Below, one piece after another: positions 1 to 7,833 of a stretch of DNA of 44,089 bases. Numbering within the stretch: the first letter of the stretch is position 1; every line of letters starts with the position of its first letter. The position numbers and the translations under genes were made by a program. Origin of the DNA: Sediminibacterium ginsengisoli (GTDB lineage: Bacteria; Bacteroidota; Bacteroidia; Chitinophagales; Chitinophagaceae); contig CAMBEQ010000020.1 of the NCBI GenBank assembly GCA_945865545.1, positions 1 to 44,089 of the forward strand. Reading direction: 5' to 3'. Under the pieces are notes generated by a model. That model worked only from the letters and a program-made list of their open reading frames with translations, was not told where the DNA came from and did no database searches.

Positions 1-1018
1 CAATATTTACCCCCACATTGGCAAGGGCCAAAGATATAAATAATCCATCATCTTCATTGAAAAAAGGAACAGATTGTGCAGCAGCAGCCAATTGTTTGTT
101 ATCTACTAAAGATTTGTTCATTCTTGAAGATTCTCCGCCTGATAAAATATTGGATAGTATATTAAATGCATAATATTCATTGCCCCCTTGTTTGGGTGCA
201 CGGTAAGCTTGGAAAACCCCAGGCAATTGAATATTGTCATAAATCACATCCCTTACTTCCCCACCCAAGGCTGGTTCCTTTACAGAAGGCCTATTCATAG
301 CAATGGTTCCTTTTGCAATAGGCCCAAAATAAGCTTCAATTTTTTTCTTCAACTCAGGAATATTAATATCCCCTGCAATTGATAAAACACAATTATTAGG
401 AACATAATAGGTTTTATAAAATTGTACAAACTCTTCCAATTTGGCTGCATTTAAATGCTCCAAACTTCCAATGGTAAACCAACGATACGGATGCACTTTA
501 TAGGCTCTTTTGAGCACTTCAGTGATAAATGATCCATAAGGACGATTGTCAATTCTTTGACGCTTTTCTTCTTTCACTACTTCGCGCTGTGTATTCACAC
601 CCACTTGTTCCACTTTGGCATGCATCATGCGTTCACTCTCCAACCACAAGCCTAGGTCTACTTGATTGGATGGGAAAAGTTCATAATAAAAAGTACGGTC
701 TTGGGTAGTATTGGCATTAGAATAGCCTCCTGCACCGCTCACATATTTTTCAAACTCCCCTCTTTTCATATTGTCCGTTCCTTCAAATAATAAATGTTCA
801 AAAAAATGAGCAAAGCCCGTACGAGCAGTATCTTCATTTTTAGACCCCACATGGTATAAGGCAGTTACGGCCACCACAGGCGCAGAATGGTCTTCATGTA
901 AAATGATTTTTAATCCATTGGGTAGGGTGTACTTTTCAAATTGTATGGTTTGGCTTTTTGCCTCTACCAACAAAAGTGAAAATAGACTTACCAAAAGGAA
1001 AGTTCCTAATTTTTGCAT
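1..1018 (-). CDS. M16 family zinc metallopeptidase, N-terminal part (cut by window edge)
   Basis: Translation from the ATG at 1018 gives about 339 residues with no stop before the edge, so the C-terminal part lies outside. Residues 1-22 look like a signal peptide (LLLVEAKSQ region), placing the enzyme in the periplasm. The inverted zinc motif HxxEH is visible as HFFEH (H71, E74, H75), and a downstream VVKEEKR segment fits the third zinc-ligand glutamate of M16 (pitrilysin/insulinase) peptidases. The following text (LFPSNQVDLGLWLESERM, IAGDINIPELKKKI) matches the M16 fold. Family knowledge: such exported proteins degrade peptides and are often encoded as tandem halves in Bacteroidota; whether a second half follows cannot be seen. 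A 110-bp gap separates it from miaA upstream, and I see no clear promoter there. Confidence 0.9.
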   Translation of the reverse strand, partial: MQKLGTFLLVSLFSLLLVEAKSQTIQFEKYTLPNGLKIILHEDHSAPVVAVTALYHVGSKNEDTARTGFAHFFEHLLFEGTDNMKRGEFEKYVSGAGGYSNANTTQDRTFYYELFPSNQVDLGLWLESERMMHAKVEQVGVNTQREVVKEEKRQRIDNRPYGSFITEVLKRAYKVHPYRWFTIGSLEHLNAAKLEEFVQFYKTYYVPNNCVLSIAGDINIPELKKKIEAYFGPIAKGTIAMNRPSVKEPALGGEVRDVIYDNIQLPGVFQAYRAPKQGGNEYYAFNILSNILSGGESSRMNKSLVDNKQLAAAAQSVPFFNEDDGLFISLALANVGVNI

Positions 1019-1128
1019 AGTGATAATTTTTAAAATAAGTGTAGGGAATAAGTTTAAACGGTACTAATTACGGATTAAAAATAATCATAATTTGGCTCAT
1101 TTAGAAATCAAAAATAGTCAAGTGGCTA

Positions 1129-2013
1129 TTATAGTATATGGTCGGGCTTAACGATTGAAGCATTGTGCCAATGGATGGCAGGGTCTTTTTTAAACCAGGT
1201 CATTTGCCTTTTTGCATAATGTCTGGTATTTTGTTGAATCAGCTCTATCGCCCTTTCTTTGCTTATTTTTTGATCAAAATAGTCCATCCACTCGCTATAG
1301 CCTACCGTATTAAATGTATTTAAATGGTAATAAGGGTGTAATCCTTTCACTTCTGTTTCTAAACCCATCTCCACCATATCCAATACTCTTTGATTGATTC
1401 TTTCATACAATTTTTCCCTAGGTAATTCCAACCCAACTTTCACAATTGTAAAAGGCCTTTCCACTATTTTTTTACCTTGAAAACTTACAATGGAACTACC
1501 TGTTCCTAAAAATACTTCTAAGGCACGCATTAATCTTTGTGGATTTTTTTGTTCCCCTCGAGCCCAATAGATAGGATCCTTTACTTCCAATTCTTTTTGT
1601 AACCATCTTAGACCTAATTTTTCATATTGATTAATAATCTCCTCTCTAATGGCTGGGTCAATAGCAGGTATCAAATCTAATCCTTCGCAAAAAGCTTTTA
1701 GGTATAACCCGGTACCGCCTACCATCACCACTGCCTCTTTTGTTGCCAATAAACTATTTACTTTTTCAAGCGCCCATTTTTCAAAAAAGGCAGCATTGAG
1801 TTCTTCGGTGATGGAATGACTTGCAATAAAATGATGTGGCACTTCATTTAGTTCTGTTAAGGAAGGCCTTGCTACTCCAATATTCATTTCTTTAAAACAT
1901 TGACGTGCATCTGCCGAAATGATTTCGGCGCCTACTACTTTTGCAAGTGCTATGGCAAAACTTGTTTTACCCACTGCTGTTGGCCCCATTACAATATAGA
2001 CAGTTTTGGACAT
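1129..2013 (-). CDS. miaA: tRNA dimethylallyltransferase
   Basis: The 294-residue protein transfers a dimethylallyl group to N6 of A37 in tRNAs reading UNN codons (i6A37). The N-terminal P-loop GPTAVGKT (about residues 10-17) is followed by ISADARQCFKEMNIG, the counterpart of the family's DSxQ motif that binds A37 and prenyl diphosphate. GGTGLYLKAF (near residue 100) and the C-terminal TRHYAKRQMTWFKKD segment are family signatures. Length fits the compact MiaA type of Bacteroidota. It is the last gene of a minus-strand run with the PRiA4_ORF3 protein, CCA-adding enzyme, GT9 and TsaC, so two position-37 modification enzymes and the CCA enzyme share a locus. The ATG at 2013 is the natural start, directly before the MSKTVYIVMGPT beta strand. 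Confidence 0.96.
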   Translation of the reverse strand: MSKTVYIVMGPTAVGKTSFAIALAKVVGAEIISADARQCFKEMNIGVARPSLTELNEVPHHFIASHSITEELNAAFFEKWALEKVNSLLATKEAVVMVGGTGLYLKAFCEGLDLIPAIDPAIREEIINQYEKLGLRWLQKELEVKDPIYWARGEQKNPQRLMRALEVFLGTGSSIVSFQGKKIVERPFTIVKVGLELPREKLYERINQRVLDMVEMGLETEVKGLHPYYHLNTFNTVGYSEWMDYFDQKISKERAIELIQQNTRHYAKRQMTWFKKDPAIHWHNASIVKPDHIL

Positions 2014-2083
2014 GCTAGTTTACCACTTAATTAAATTTGAAAATAATGTACAGACAATAGAACCTACTATAAAATAAAATGTA

Positions 2084-2728
2084 CTAAAATGCTTCTCCTT
2101 CATAAAACTCGCTACCAGAAGATTCCTGTTGATCCTCTCCATCATCATCACGCTCGTCAGAATCTTCTTCACTATCATCGGAAGCCTCTCCTCTTTCATC
2201 AGATGCGTTCGTATCTTCTTCTCCTTCTTGACCAAAGCCTTCTTTAGCTTCTGATAAGTCATACTTTTCTTCGATGTCCGCAAATTTTTCTCCCAACATA
2301 CCCTTGGTACCATATTGCATTGGACCCACTCCTTCAATGCGGCTCACTAATGGATACTCCAAACTCATATCGGCATCTGCATTCTTAATCACCTGAATGA
2401 GTTCAATTAAAAAAGACCAAGACTTTACAAAATCGTATAGATAAACAAAATGTTGATTCGTATCAATAATTTCAGAACCAATGATGGTTTCTTCCATTAA
2501 CAATGGAGGTGCCTTATACTCTTTCTCATATACTTCCTTACTAATTTCACGTCCTCTTTGCCAAATATCATTACTTCTAAAAAAAGTAGCATCGTGTTTT
2601 TGATCAAATTCAAAAGCCTTTAATATAATTTGATGCAGATCTGCAAAATTTTGTGAATGTTTCACCAAAACATCTCTGTAAATAACGTCGTCTTCCTCCC
2701 AATAAATCCTAAATTTTAATACTGCCAT
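2084..2728 (-). CDS. PRiA4_ORF3-like domain protein with acidic C-terminal tail
   Basis: This 214-residue protein starts MAVLKFRIYWEEDD and continues with DLHQIILKAFEFDQKH and a FFRSNDIW segment, the pattern of the plasmid pRiA4b ORF-3 / IS1096 passenger-like domain (PF07929), which has no established biochemical role. Residues about 20-160 form the domain. From about residue 165 to the end the chain is strongly acidic and Ser-rich (for example DSEEDSDERDDDGEDQQ), likely disordered. It lies 26 bp downstream of cca and about 70 bp upstream of miaA on the same strand, so probable co-transcription links it to tRNA maturation; that link is inference. No transposase is nearby, so the old passenger-protein name should not imply mobility. 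Function unknown. Confidence 0.8.
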   Translation of the reverse strand: MAVLKFRIYWEEDDVIYRDVLVKHSQNFADLHQIILKAFEFDQKHDATFFRSNDIWQRGREISKEVYEKEYKAPPLLMEETIIGSEIIDTNQHFVYLYDFVKSWSFLIELIQVIKNADADMSLEYPLVSRIEGVGPMQYGTKGMLGEKFADIEEKYDLSEAKEGFGQEGEEDTNASDERGEASDDSEEDSDERDDDGEDQQESSGSEFYEGEAF

Positions 2729-2753
2729 TTTGGTAATTTGAAACGCTAAATTA

Positions 2754-4175
2754 CTATTTTATTATAGGATATAAGCCTAGTTTTTCCGCTTCTTTTAACA
2801 TAAAAGCATAAGCGGCATCATATTCATTGGGGATAATCCCATCCAAGATTGCTTCCCTGATAGCATCTTTGATAATACCCACCGGCTTGGAAGGTGTTAT
2901 GGCAAAAAGTTCCATGATAATTTCACCAGTAATGGGCGGTTGCCAATTTCTAATATTGTCCTTTTCTTCTACTTCCTGCAATCTTATTTTTACATAGTCA
3001 AACCCTTGTAAATAACGTTTAACTTTCACTTTATTTTTACTAGTAATATCTGCAGCACAGAGCAACATTAAAAAGTCAATGTCCTCCCCTGCATCAAACA
3101 ACAATCTTCTTACCGCACTATCTGTAACAGTTTCTTTTGTTAAGGATATAGGTCTTAAATGCAGCGCCACTAATTTTTGAACCATTTTCATTTTCTCATT
3201 CAATGGTAATTTCAATTGCGTAAATATTTTTGGTACCATTCTTGCACCTACTACTTCATGACCATGAAAAGTCCACCCAAAACCCGTTTCAAATTTTTTT
3301 GTTTTTGGTTTTGCAATGTCATGTAGTAAAGCTGCCCACCTTAACCAAATATCATCAGAGGTAGCAGCCACATTGTCTAACACTTGTAGGGTATGAGAAA
3401 AATTATCCTTATGCCCAATCCCATCCAATGTTTCAGCGCCTTCCAATTGTAGCAACAGTGGAAATATATGATTTAATAATCCTGACTCTTTTAATAAGTA
3501 CCAACCCTTAGAAGGCGTGGTAGTCATCATTATTTTTTGCAGTTCATCCGTAATTCTTTCTTGAGAAACAATTTTGATTCTATCGGCCATTTTTTGAATG
3601 GCTGAAAATGTTTCAGGGGTAATGGTAAAATTAAGTTGCGTCGCAAAGCGAATCGCACGCATCATTCGTAAAGGATCATCATCAAAAGTTTGTTCCGGAG
3701 CCAACGGCGTTCTTAAAATTTTATTTTCTACATCTTGTAAGCCCCCAAATGGATCAATGATGGTTCCAAAATTATTTTCACTTAATTCAACGGCCAATGC
3801 GTTGATGGTGAAATCTCTTCTATTTTGATCATCCTCAATGCTTCCTGGACTCACTTGTGGTTTTCTACTATCTTTTGAATAACTTTCTTTTCTAGCTCCT
3901 ACAAATTCAATTTCTATGACGTCCATTTTAACCTGTGCGGTACCAAAGGTCTTGAATAAGGCCACAGGAGGTCTAGGTGAAAATTGATTGGCAAAGGCAG
4001 TAGCCAATGCCAGTCCATCCCCTAAACAAACAATATCAATGTCTTTAGTAGGTCGATCTAATATTCTATCACGCACGAAGCCCCCTACCGCATAAGCAGG
4101 TATCCCCATCTTAGCGGCTTCTGTTGCCACTACATTAAAAAGGGCTTGTTCTGTTGCTGTGAATTTAATTTGCAT
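2754..4175 (-). CDS. cca: CCA tRNA nucleotidyltransferase with HD domain
   Basis: The 473-residue class II nucleotidyltransferase adds or repairs the 3' CCA of tRNA. The head motif GGFVRDRILDRPTKDIDIV (about residues 31-49) carries the GG and DxD catalytic elements. The RRDFTINALA segment and the FDDDPLRMMRAIRFA motif (near residues 139 and 165) are the nucleotide-recognition neck of PolyA_pol/CCA enzymes. A C-terminal HD phosphohydrolase-like segment is visible (AALLHDIAKPKTK, around residue 280). Related poly(A) polymerases share the head, but length, HD part and phylum context favour CCA. It follows the GT9 gene after 13 bp, yet a Bacteroidota promoter sits in that junction (4181-4209), so it may have its own start. 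Confidence 0.93.
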   Translation of the reverse strand: MQIKFTATEQALFNVVATEAAKMGIPAYAVGGFVRDRILDRPTKDIDIVCLGDGLALATAFANQFSPRPPVALFKTFGTAQVKMDVIEIEFVGARKESYSKDSRKPQVSPGSIEDDQNRRDFTINALAVELSENNFGTIIDPFGGLQDVENKILRTPLAPEQTFDDDPLRMMRAIRFATQLNFTITPETFSAIQKMADRIKIVSQERITDELQKIMMTTTPSKGWYLLKESGLLNHIFPLLLQLEGAETLDGIGHKDNFSHTLQVLDNVAATSDDIWLRWAALLHDIAKPKTKKFETGFGWTFHGHEVVGARMVPKIFTQLKLPLNEKMKMVQKLVALHLRPISLTKETVTDSAVRRLLFDAGEDIDFLMLLCAADITSKNKVKVKRYLQGFDYVKIRLQEVEEKDNIRNWQPPITGEIIMELFAITPSKPVGIIKDAIREAILDGIIPNEYDAAYAFMLKEAEKLGLYPIIK

Positions 4176-4180
4176 GTCTA

Positions 4181-4209
4181 CAAAAGTACTAATGTTGTAG
4201 GACTTGCAA
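4181..4209 (-). promoter_or_regulatory. Bacteroidota-type promoter for cca, possibly leaderless
   Basis: On the minus strand TACTTTTG (4188-4181) matches the -7 consensus TAnnTTTG, and TTG at 4209-4207 lies 18 nt upstream as the -33 element. Only 5 nt separate the -7 box from the cca ATG at 4175, so transcription would begin at or next to the start codon. The -33 part lies inside the 3' end of the GT9 gene. The match is good but short enough to arise by chance. Confidence 0.5.
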
Positions 4210-5196
4210 TAAAGGCGCTGTCAATTGTTGAATTTGAATAGAATGGGCACACTGAAAGTGTTGTAATGGGCAATTTTTTTTCCCATGAATTCCACAGGGC
4301 CGACAGGCTAAATTTTCTTCCGTTTGCACCACGAAACGCAGGTTAGACAATGGCCCGTAACCAAATGCGGGAATGGTAGAACAATAAATAGCCACAACGG
4401 GGGCGTTCACAGCCGATGCAAAATGCATAGGCGCCGAATCATTTACATAGTTAAGTACCGCTTTTTGTTGCAAAGCAGCAGCTGCTAAAAAACCAAGCTC
4501 CCCTGCTAAATTGATCAATTGTTTATTGGACCCTACAGCATCGATTATTTTTTCGCCAATAATTCTATCTCCTGGTCCACCTAAGATATAAATGGGGCCC
4601 TCAAAAGGAATGGCTTGTAAAAAAGCAACCCAATTAGCTATTGGATATTGTTTGGTATACCAAACCGAAGCAGGTGCAATACATAGGTAAGCAAGGCCTT
4701 GGTATTTCTTTACTTGTTCCACCTCCTCTGCAGTAGGATACAATTTAGGCTTATTCAAAGAAATGGTGCCGAGTACTTGAATCAATTGATGATTTCTATC
4801 TATCTCATGCATCCCATTTTGTATTTCAAGATGCTGGATGGCATGGGAAAATAAAAAAGAAAATGGATTTTTATCAAACCCAATTGTAAAAGTTGCTTTT
4901 GACAAAGCCGTCCACAATCCAGTAGCTGCAAAACGCTGCACATTCACTACAGCGTCGTACTTAGATGTTCTGATTTTAAATAAAAGCTGTACCCAATGAA
5001 TGTACTTTTTATTTTTTTTATCCCACACAATGACTTCATGGATAAATGGATGTTGTGTAAAAAGAGATTCGTTGCCTTTACGCACTAGTATATCAATAGC
5101 CGCTAATGGATATTGTTCATGCAATGATTCTAATAAAGCAGTGCTTAACACTACGTCTCCAATAAAAGCGGTTTGTATGACTAGAATTTTTTGCAT
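4189..5196 (-). CDS. Glycosyltransferase family 9 (heptosyltransferase-like)
   Basis: The 335-residue cytoplasmic protein starts MQKILVIQTAFIGDVVLSTA, the N-terminal nucleotide-sugar glycosyltransferase motif of GT9 (ADP-heptose:LPS heptosyltransferases). A second typical region is YVNDSAPMHFASAVNAPVVAIY near residues 250-270, where the D/S and H/A residues line the donor site, followed by a Cys-rich segment ACRPCGIHGKKNCP common in this family. It probably adds a heptose-type sugar to lipopolysaccharide core; the substrate cannot be read from sequence. It begins 8 bp after tsaC and ends 13 bp before cca, so it is likely co-transcribed with tsaC despite the unrelated function. Confidence 0.9.
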   Translation of the reverse strand: MQKILVIQTAFIGDVVLSTALLESLHEQYPLAAIDILVRKGNESLFTQHPFIHEVIVWDKKNKKYIHWVQLLFKIRTSKYDAVVNVQRFAATGLWTALSKATFTIGFDKNPFSFLFSHAIQHLEIQNGMHEIDRNHQLIQVLGTISLNKPKLYPTAEEVEQVKKYQGLAYLCIAPASVWYTKQYPIANWVAFLQAIPFEGPIYILGGPGDRIIGEKIIDAVGSNKQLINLAGELGFLAAAALQQKAVLNYVNDSAPMHFASAVNAPVVAIYCSTIPAFGYGPLSNLRFVVQTEENLACRPCGIHGKKNCPLQHFQCAHSIQIQQLTAPLLQVLQH

Positions 5197-5204
5197 TGAC
5201 TATT

Positions 5205-5777
5205 TTATGGTCTAATGATAATTAATTCCCCATGCTCATTCCATTTAACTATTGAAGAAGGTTGCTGCAACTCGGTATCCTCTTGTCGATGTTTTACTAC
5301 ATAATCAACTCCTTCGATAATATCTAATGAAATATCCCTAAAACACAAGGGCGTTGGATAACCAGAAATATTAGCCGAAGTACTAACCAATGGTTGACCC
5401 AATTGCTTAATGATAGCTTTACAAAAAGGATCTTTGGTAATTCTAATAGCTATAGAATCATCTGCTGCTATTAAATTTTTTGCTAAATTTTTTGCTTTTT
5501 GATAGATCACCGTTGTAGGCTTATGAATTCCTTTGATATAATCAAACACTTGCAATTGCGCATCTTGTACATAATTTAGAATGGATTGTTCCTCTTCTAG
5601 TAAAATAATCATGGCTTTGGTGTCCACTCTTTGTTTTAATGCAAATACTTTAGCCACCGCTGCTTCATTGGTGGCATCACAACCAATACCCCAAACCGTA
5701 TCGGTGGGATACAATATAAGCGCTCCTTTTTGAAGCGCATGGATACAAGCTTGAATATCTTCTTCGTAAGCAAACAT
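5205..5777 (-). CDS. tsaC: L-threonylcarbamoyladenylate synthase (YrdC/Sua5 family)
   Basis: The 190-residue protein makes threonylcarbamoyl-AMP from threonine, bicarbonate and ATP, the first step of t6A37 formation in ANN-decoding tRNAs. Family motifs are ALILYPTDTVWGIGCDA (about residues 19-35), AVAKVFALKQR, and PLVSTSANISGYPTP near residue 130. At 190 residues it is the short TsaC form lacking the C-terminal Sua5 domain. It is the first gene of the minus-strand run 5777-1129 and is divergent from dapD across a 104-bp gap. Just upstream, TTAATTTG is one base off the -7 consensus, so the promoter is uncertain. Confidence 0.95.
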   Translation of the reverse strand: MFAYEEDIQACIHALQKGALILYPTDTVWGIGCDATNEAAVAKVFALKQRVDTKAMIILLEEEQSILNYVQDAQLQVFDYIKGIHKPTTVIYQKAKNLAKNLIAADDSIAIRITKDPFCKAIIKQLGQPLVSTSANISGYPTPLCFRDISLDIIEGVDYVVKHRQEDTELQQPSSIVKWNEHGELIIIRP

Positions 5778-5859
5778 GTTGCAAATTAATCAATACTTGT
5801 AAATAAACGAAGGTTCATTATTGTGCAAAAGAAACTGCTACTAATTCTGCTCTTGTTTG

Positions 5860-5867
5860 TAATTTTG
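5860..5867 (+). promoter_or_regulatory. Possible -7 promoter element for dapD
   Basis: TAATTTTG matches the Bacteroidota -7 consensus TAnnTTTG, 14 nt before the dapD ATG at 5882. No TTG is seen at the expected -33 distance, so this is a partial match only. Confidence 0.3.
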
Positions 5868-5881
5868 TACAAATAACAAAA

Positions 5882-6694
5882 ATGGAATTAAAAAATAAGA
5901 TTGAAGCGGCCTGGGCCGATCGTAATTTATTAAAAGAGGAAACTTATAGTAATGCAGTTCGCGCAGTCATTGAAGAAGTGGACAAAGGCCGTTTAAGAGT
6001 AGCGGAACCTAAGGACAATCAATGGATAGTGAATGAGTGGGTAAAACAAGCCATTCTATTATATTTTGCCATTCAACCCATGCAAACTTGGGAATTAGCT
6101 CCTTTTGAATTTCATGATAAAATGTTGCTAAAATCGAACTATGCTGCCTTGGGGGTAAGAGCAGTGCCTCATGCAGTGGCACGTTATGGGGCCTATTTAG
6201 CTAAGAATGTGGTATTAATGCCTAGCTATGTGAATATTGGCGCATTTGTAGATGAAGGTACCATGGTGGATACCTGGGCCACTGTAGGCAGTTGTGCTCA
6301 AATTGGGAAAGGAGTGCATTTAAGTGGTGGCGTTGGTATTGGTGGTGTTTTAGAACCATTACAGGCCAGCCCTGTAATTATAGAAGATGGCTGTTTTATT
6401 GGTAGTAGATGTATTGTAGTAGAAGGTGTGCATGTGGAAAAAGAAGCCGTTTTAGGAGCCAATGTAGTACTTACCCAAAGCACTAAAATTATAGATGTAA
6501 GTGGAGCTACTCCTATCGAGTATAAAGGCCGCGTGCCTGCCAGAAGTGTAGTAATACCTGGATCATATCGTAAATCGTTCCCAGCTGGGGATTATCAAGT
6601 AAGCTGTGCTTTAATAATAGGTCAACGTAAACCAAGTACCGATTTAAAAACCAGCCTGAACGATGCTTTACGAGATTTTAATGTAGCGGTGTAA
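5882..6694 (+). CDS. dapD: 2,3,4,5-tetrahydropyridine-2,6-dicarboxylate N-succinyltransferase
   Basis: The 270-residue enzyme transfers succinyl from succinyl-CoA to tetrahydrodipicolinate in the succinylase branch of diaminopimelate/lysine biosynthesis. The N-terminal helical domain (residues 1-100) is followed by a left-handed beta-helix built of hexapeptide repeats, with VPHAVARYGAYLAKNVVLMP, VDEGTMVDTWATVGSCAQIG and GGVGIGGVLEPLQASPV; the last is the DapD signature. IIEDGCFIGSRCIVVEGV follows. Length fits the family (about 270-275). It is transcribed alone, divergent from tsaC and convergent with the LuxE-like gene. The 43-bp gap to the latter shows no convincing terminator hairpin. Confidence 0.97.
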   Translation: MELKNKIEAAWADRNLLKEETYSNAVRAVIEEVDKGRLRVAEPKDNQWIVNEWVKQAILLYFAIQPMQTWELAPFEFHDKMLLKSNYAALGVRAVPHAVARYGAYLAKNVVLMPSYVNIGAFVDEGTMVDTWATVGSCAQIGKGVHLSGGVGIGGVLEPLQASPVIIEDGCFIGSRCIVVEGVHVEKEAVLGANVVLTQSTKIIDVSGATPIEYKGRVPARSVVIPGSYRKSFPAGDYQVSCALIIGQRKPSTDLKTSLNDALRDFNVAV

Positions 6695-6737
6695 ATTAGC
6701 CTAAAAAAAATGAGGTGACCAGGATGAATTTTAAAAG

Positions 6738-7712
6738 CTAAACGACCAATAAGCTACAGCCTCTTCTTACACTACTATCTATTCTGCCTATTACCTTAAA
6801 GCTTCCGTCATCGAAAACTTCACCAAGGTCTTCAGTCGCAATAAAACTACAACTATACAAATTGGCTAAATCAATAACATGCAAAACACCCCTTCCTGTT
6901 TCTTTTAATTCAATAGGGTCTTCTTCGTCTGCCACCAATACTTTCATCCATGGAGGACATTTAAATACACCCTCCCTTATTGCATAAGCTTGACTTAATA
7001 ATTCAGTCATCCCATATTCGGAATGAATAGGAGGCGTCCCTAAATTAGTGGTCAAAACTTCGTGCAATTCCTCTCTAGTTAATTCTTTTTTTCTGCCCTT
7101 CATTCCGCCTGTTTCTACCACAGTGGTGTAAACTAATTTTTGAGGGTATGCTGCTGCAAAATCGGTCAGTGCAAAACTTACCCCAATCAACCAAACAGGC
7201 TGCTTTTCATTTTCTAACTTCTTTAATACAGTAGCTAACTTTTTAAAGTCGTCTAAATAAAAACCACTTTCCTCGTGGCCAGATGCTTGAATAAGTTGGT
7301 TCACCATATAGACCAATGAGGAGTTGGCACGTTCTAAATAAGAAGGCAATAAGCCTATGATGCAATAATTACTTGGCGCGCCATAAACCAATTTAAATCC
7401 ATTTAAAAAACTTTGTTCATATAAGGCAGTATCTTGTACCCAATGTTTGCTTACTATATCTTGCGTGGTTCCACTGCTTTCAAATAAGGTAATGGGTTTA
7501 GGGCCAATGATTACCTCCTGTGTTTTAAAAAAAGAAATAGGTAGAAAAGGAATAGTAATAAGTTCGTTAGCTGAAGCTTTATTAAGATTTACCCATTGCT
7601 TATACACTTCATTGTGCTGTGCCTGCCACTGAAACACCATTCTACTTACCTTAAGAAAATCCTCCTTTGGTAAATTCCATAATTGCTGTATGTCAATAGG
7701 TGCTTCGATCAC
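6738..7712 (-). CDS. LuxE-like acyl-activating protein (acyl-protein synthetase domain)
   Basis: The 324-residue protein resembles the LuxE / phenylacetate-CoA-ligase-like branch of adenylate-forming enzymes. A Ser/Thr/Gly phosphate-binding loop is visible (LFESSGTTQDIV, about residues 76-87), and HSEYGMTELLSQAY (near residue 230) is the counterpart of the A5 motif YGMTE of AMP-forming ligases. LuxE activates a fatty acid with ATP and passes it on as an acyl group, but no LuxC reductase or LuxD lies nearby, so the substrate here is unknown. The start is GTG: an in-frame TAA sits two codons upstream and no ATG intervenes. A -7-like TACTTTTG at 7740-7733 lies about 20 nt upstream. It is divergent from the M42/amidotransferase/ATP-grasp trio. 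Confidence 0.72.
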   Translation of the reverse strand: MIEAPIDIQQLWNLPKEDFLKVSRMVFQWQAQHNEVYKQWVNLNKASANELITIPFLPISFFKTQEVIIGPKPITLFESSGTTQDIVSKHWVQDTALYEQSFLNGFKLVYGAPSNYCIIGLLPSYLERANSSLVYMVNQLIQASGHEESGFYLDDFKKLATVLKKLENEKQPVWLIGVSFALTDFAAAYPQKLVYTTVVETGGMKGRKKELTREELHEVLTTNLGTPPIHSEYGMTELLSQAYAIREGVFKCPPWMKVLVADEEDPIELKETGRGVLHVIDLANLYSCSFIATEDLGEVFDDGSFKVIGRIDSSVRRGCSLLVV

Positions 7713-7833
7713 TTCTTATTATTTATACATTGCAAAAGTATCCAATATCTTGCCATAAAAAGCAGTTCCCTTTGAACTGGGCAAATAATCGCATAAAGTA
7801 GTATCTTGCATAAGACAATTTTAAACAATCTTT

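Noticed and set aside
2020..2337. 105-residue open frame on the minus strand, Lys/Met-rich
   Set aside because: It overlaps the acidic tail of the PRiA4_ORF3-domain gene in another frame; the basic composition is what GA-rich coding DNA gives when shifted.
2084..2728. PRiA4_ORF3 protein as sign of a plasmid or insertion sequence
   Set aside because: No transposase, terminal repeats, target duplications or composition change around it; neighbours are housekeeping tRNA genes.
6695..6737. Search for a terminator between dapD and the LuxE-like gene
   Set aside because: Only an AGGTGACC-type short symmetry is seen, with no stable stem and no T-tract.
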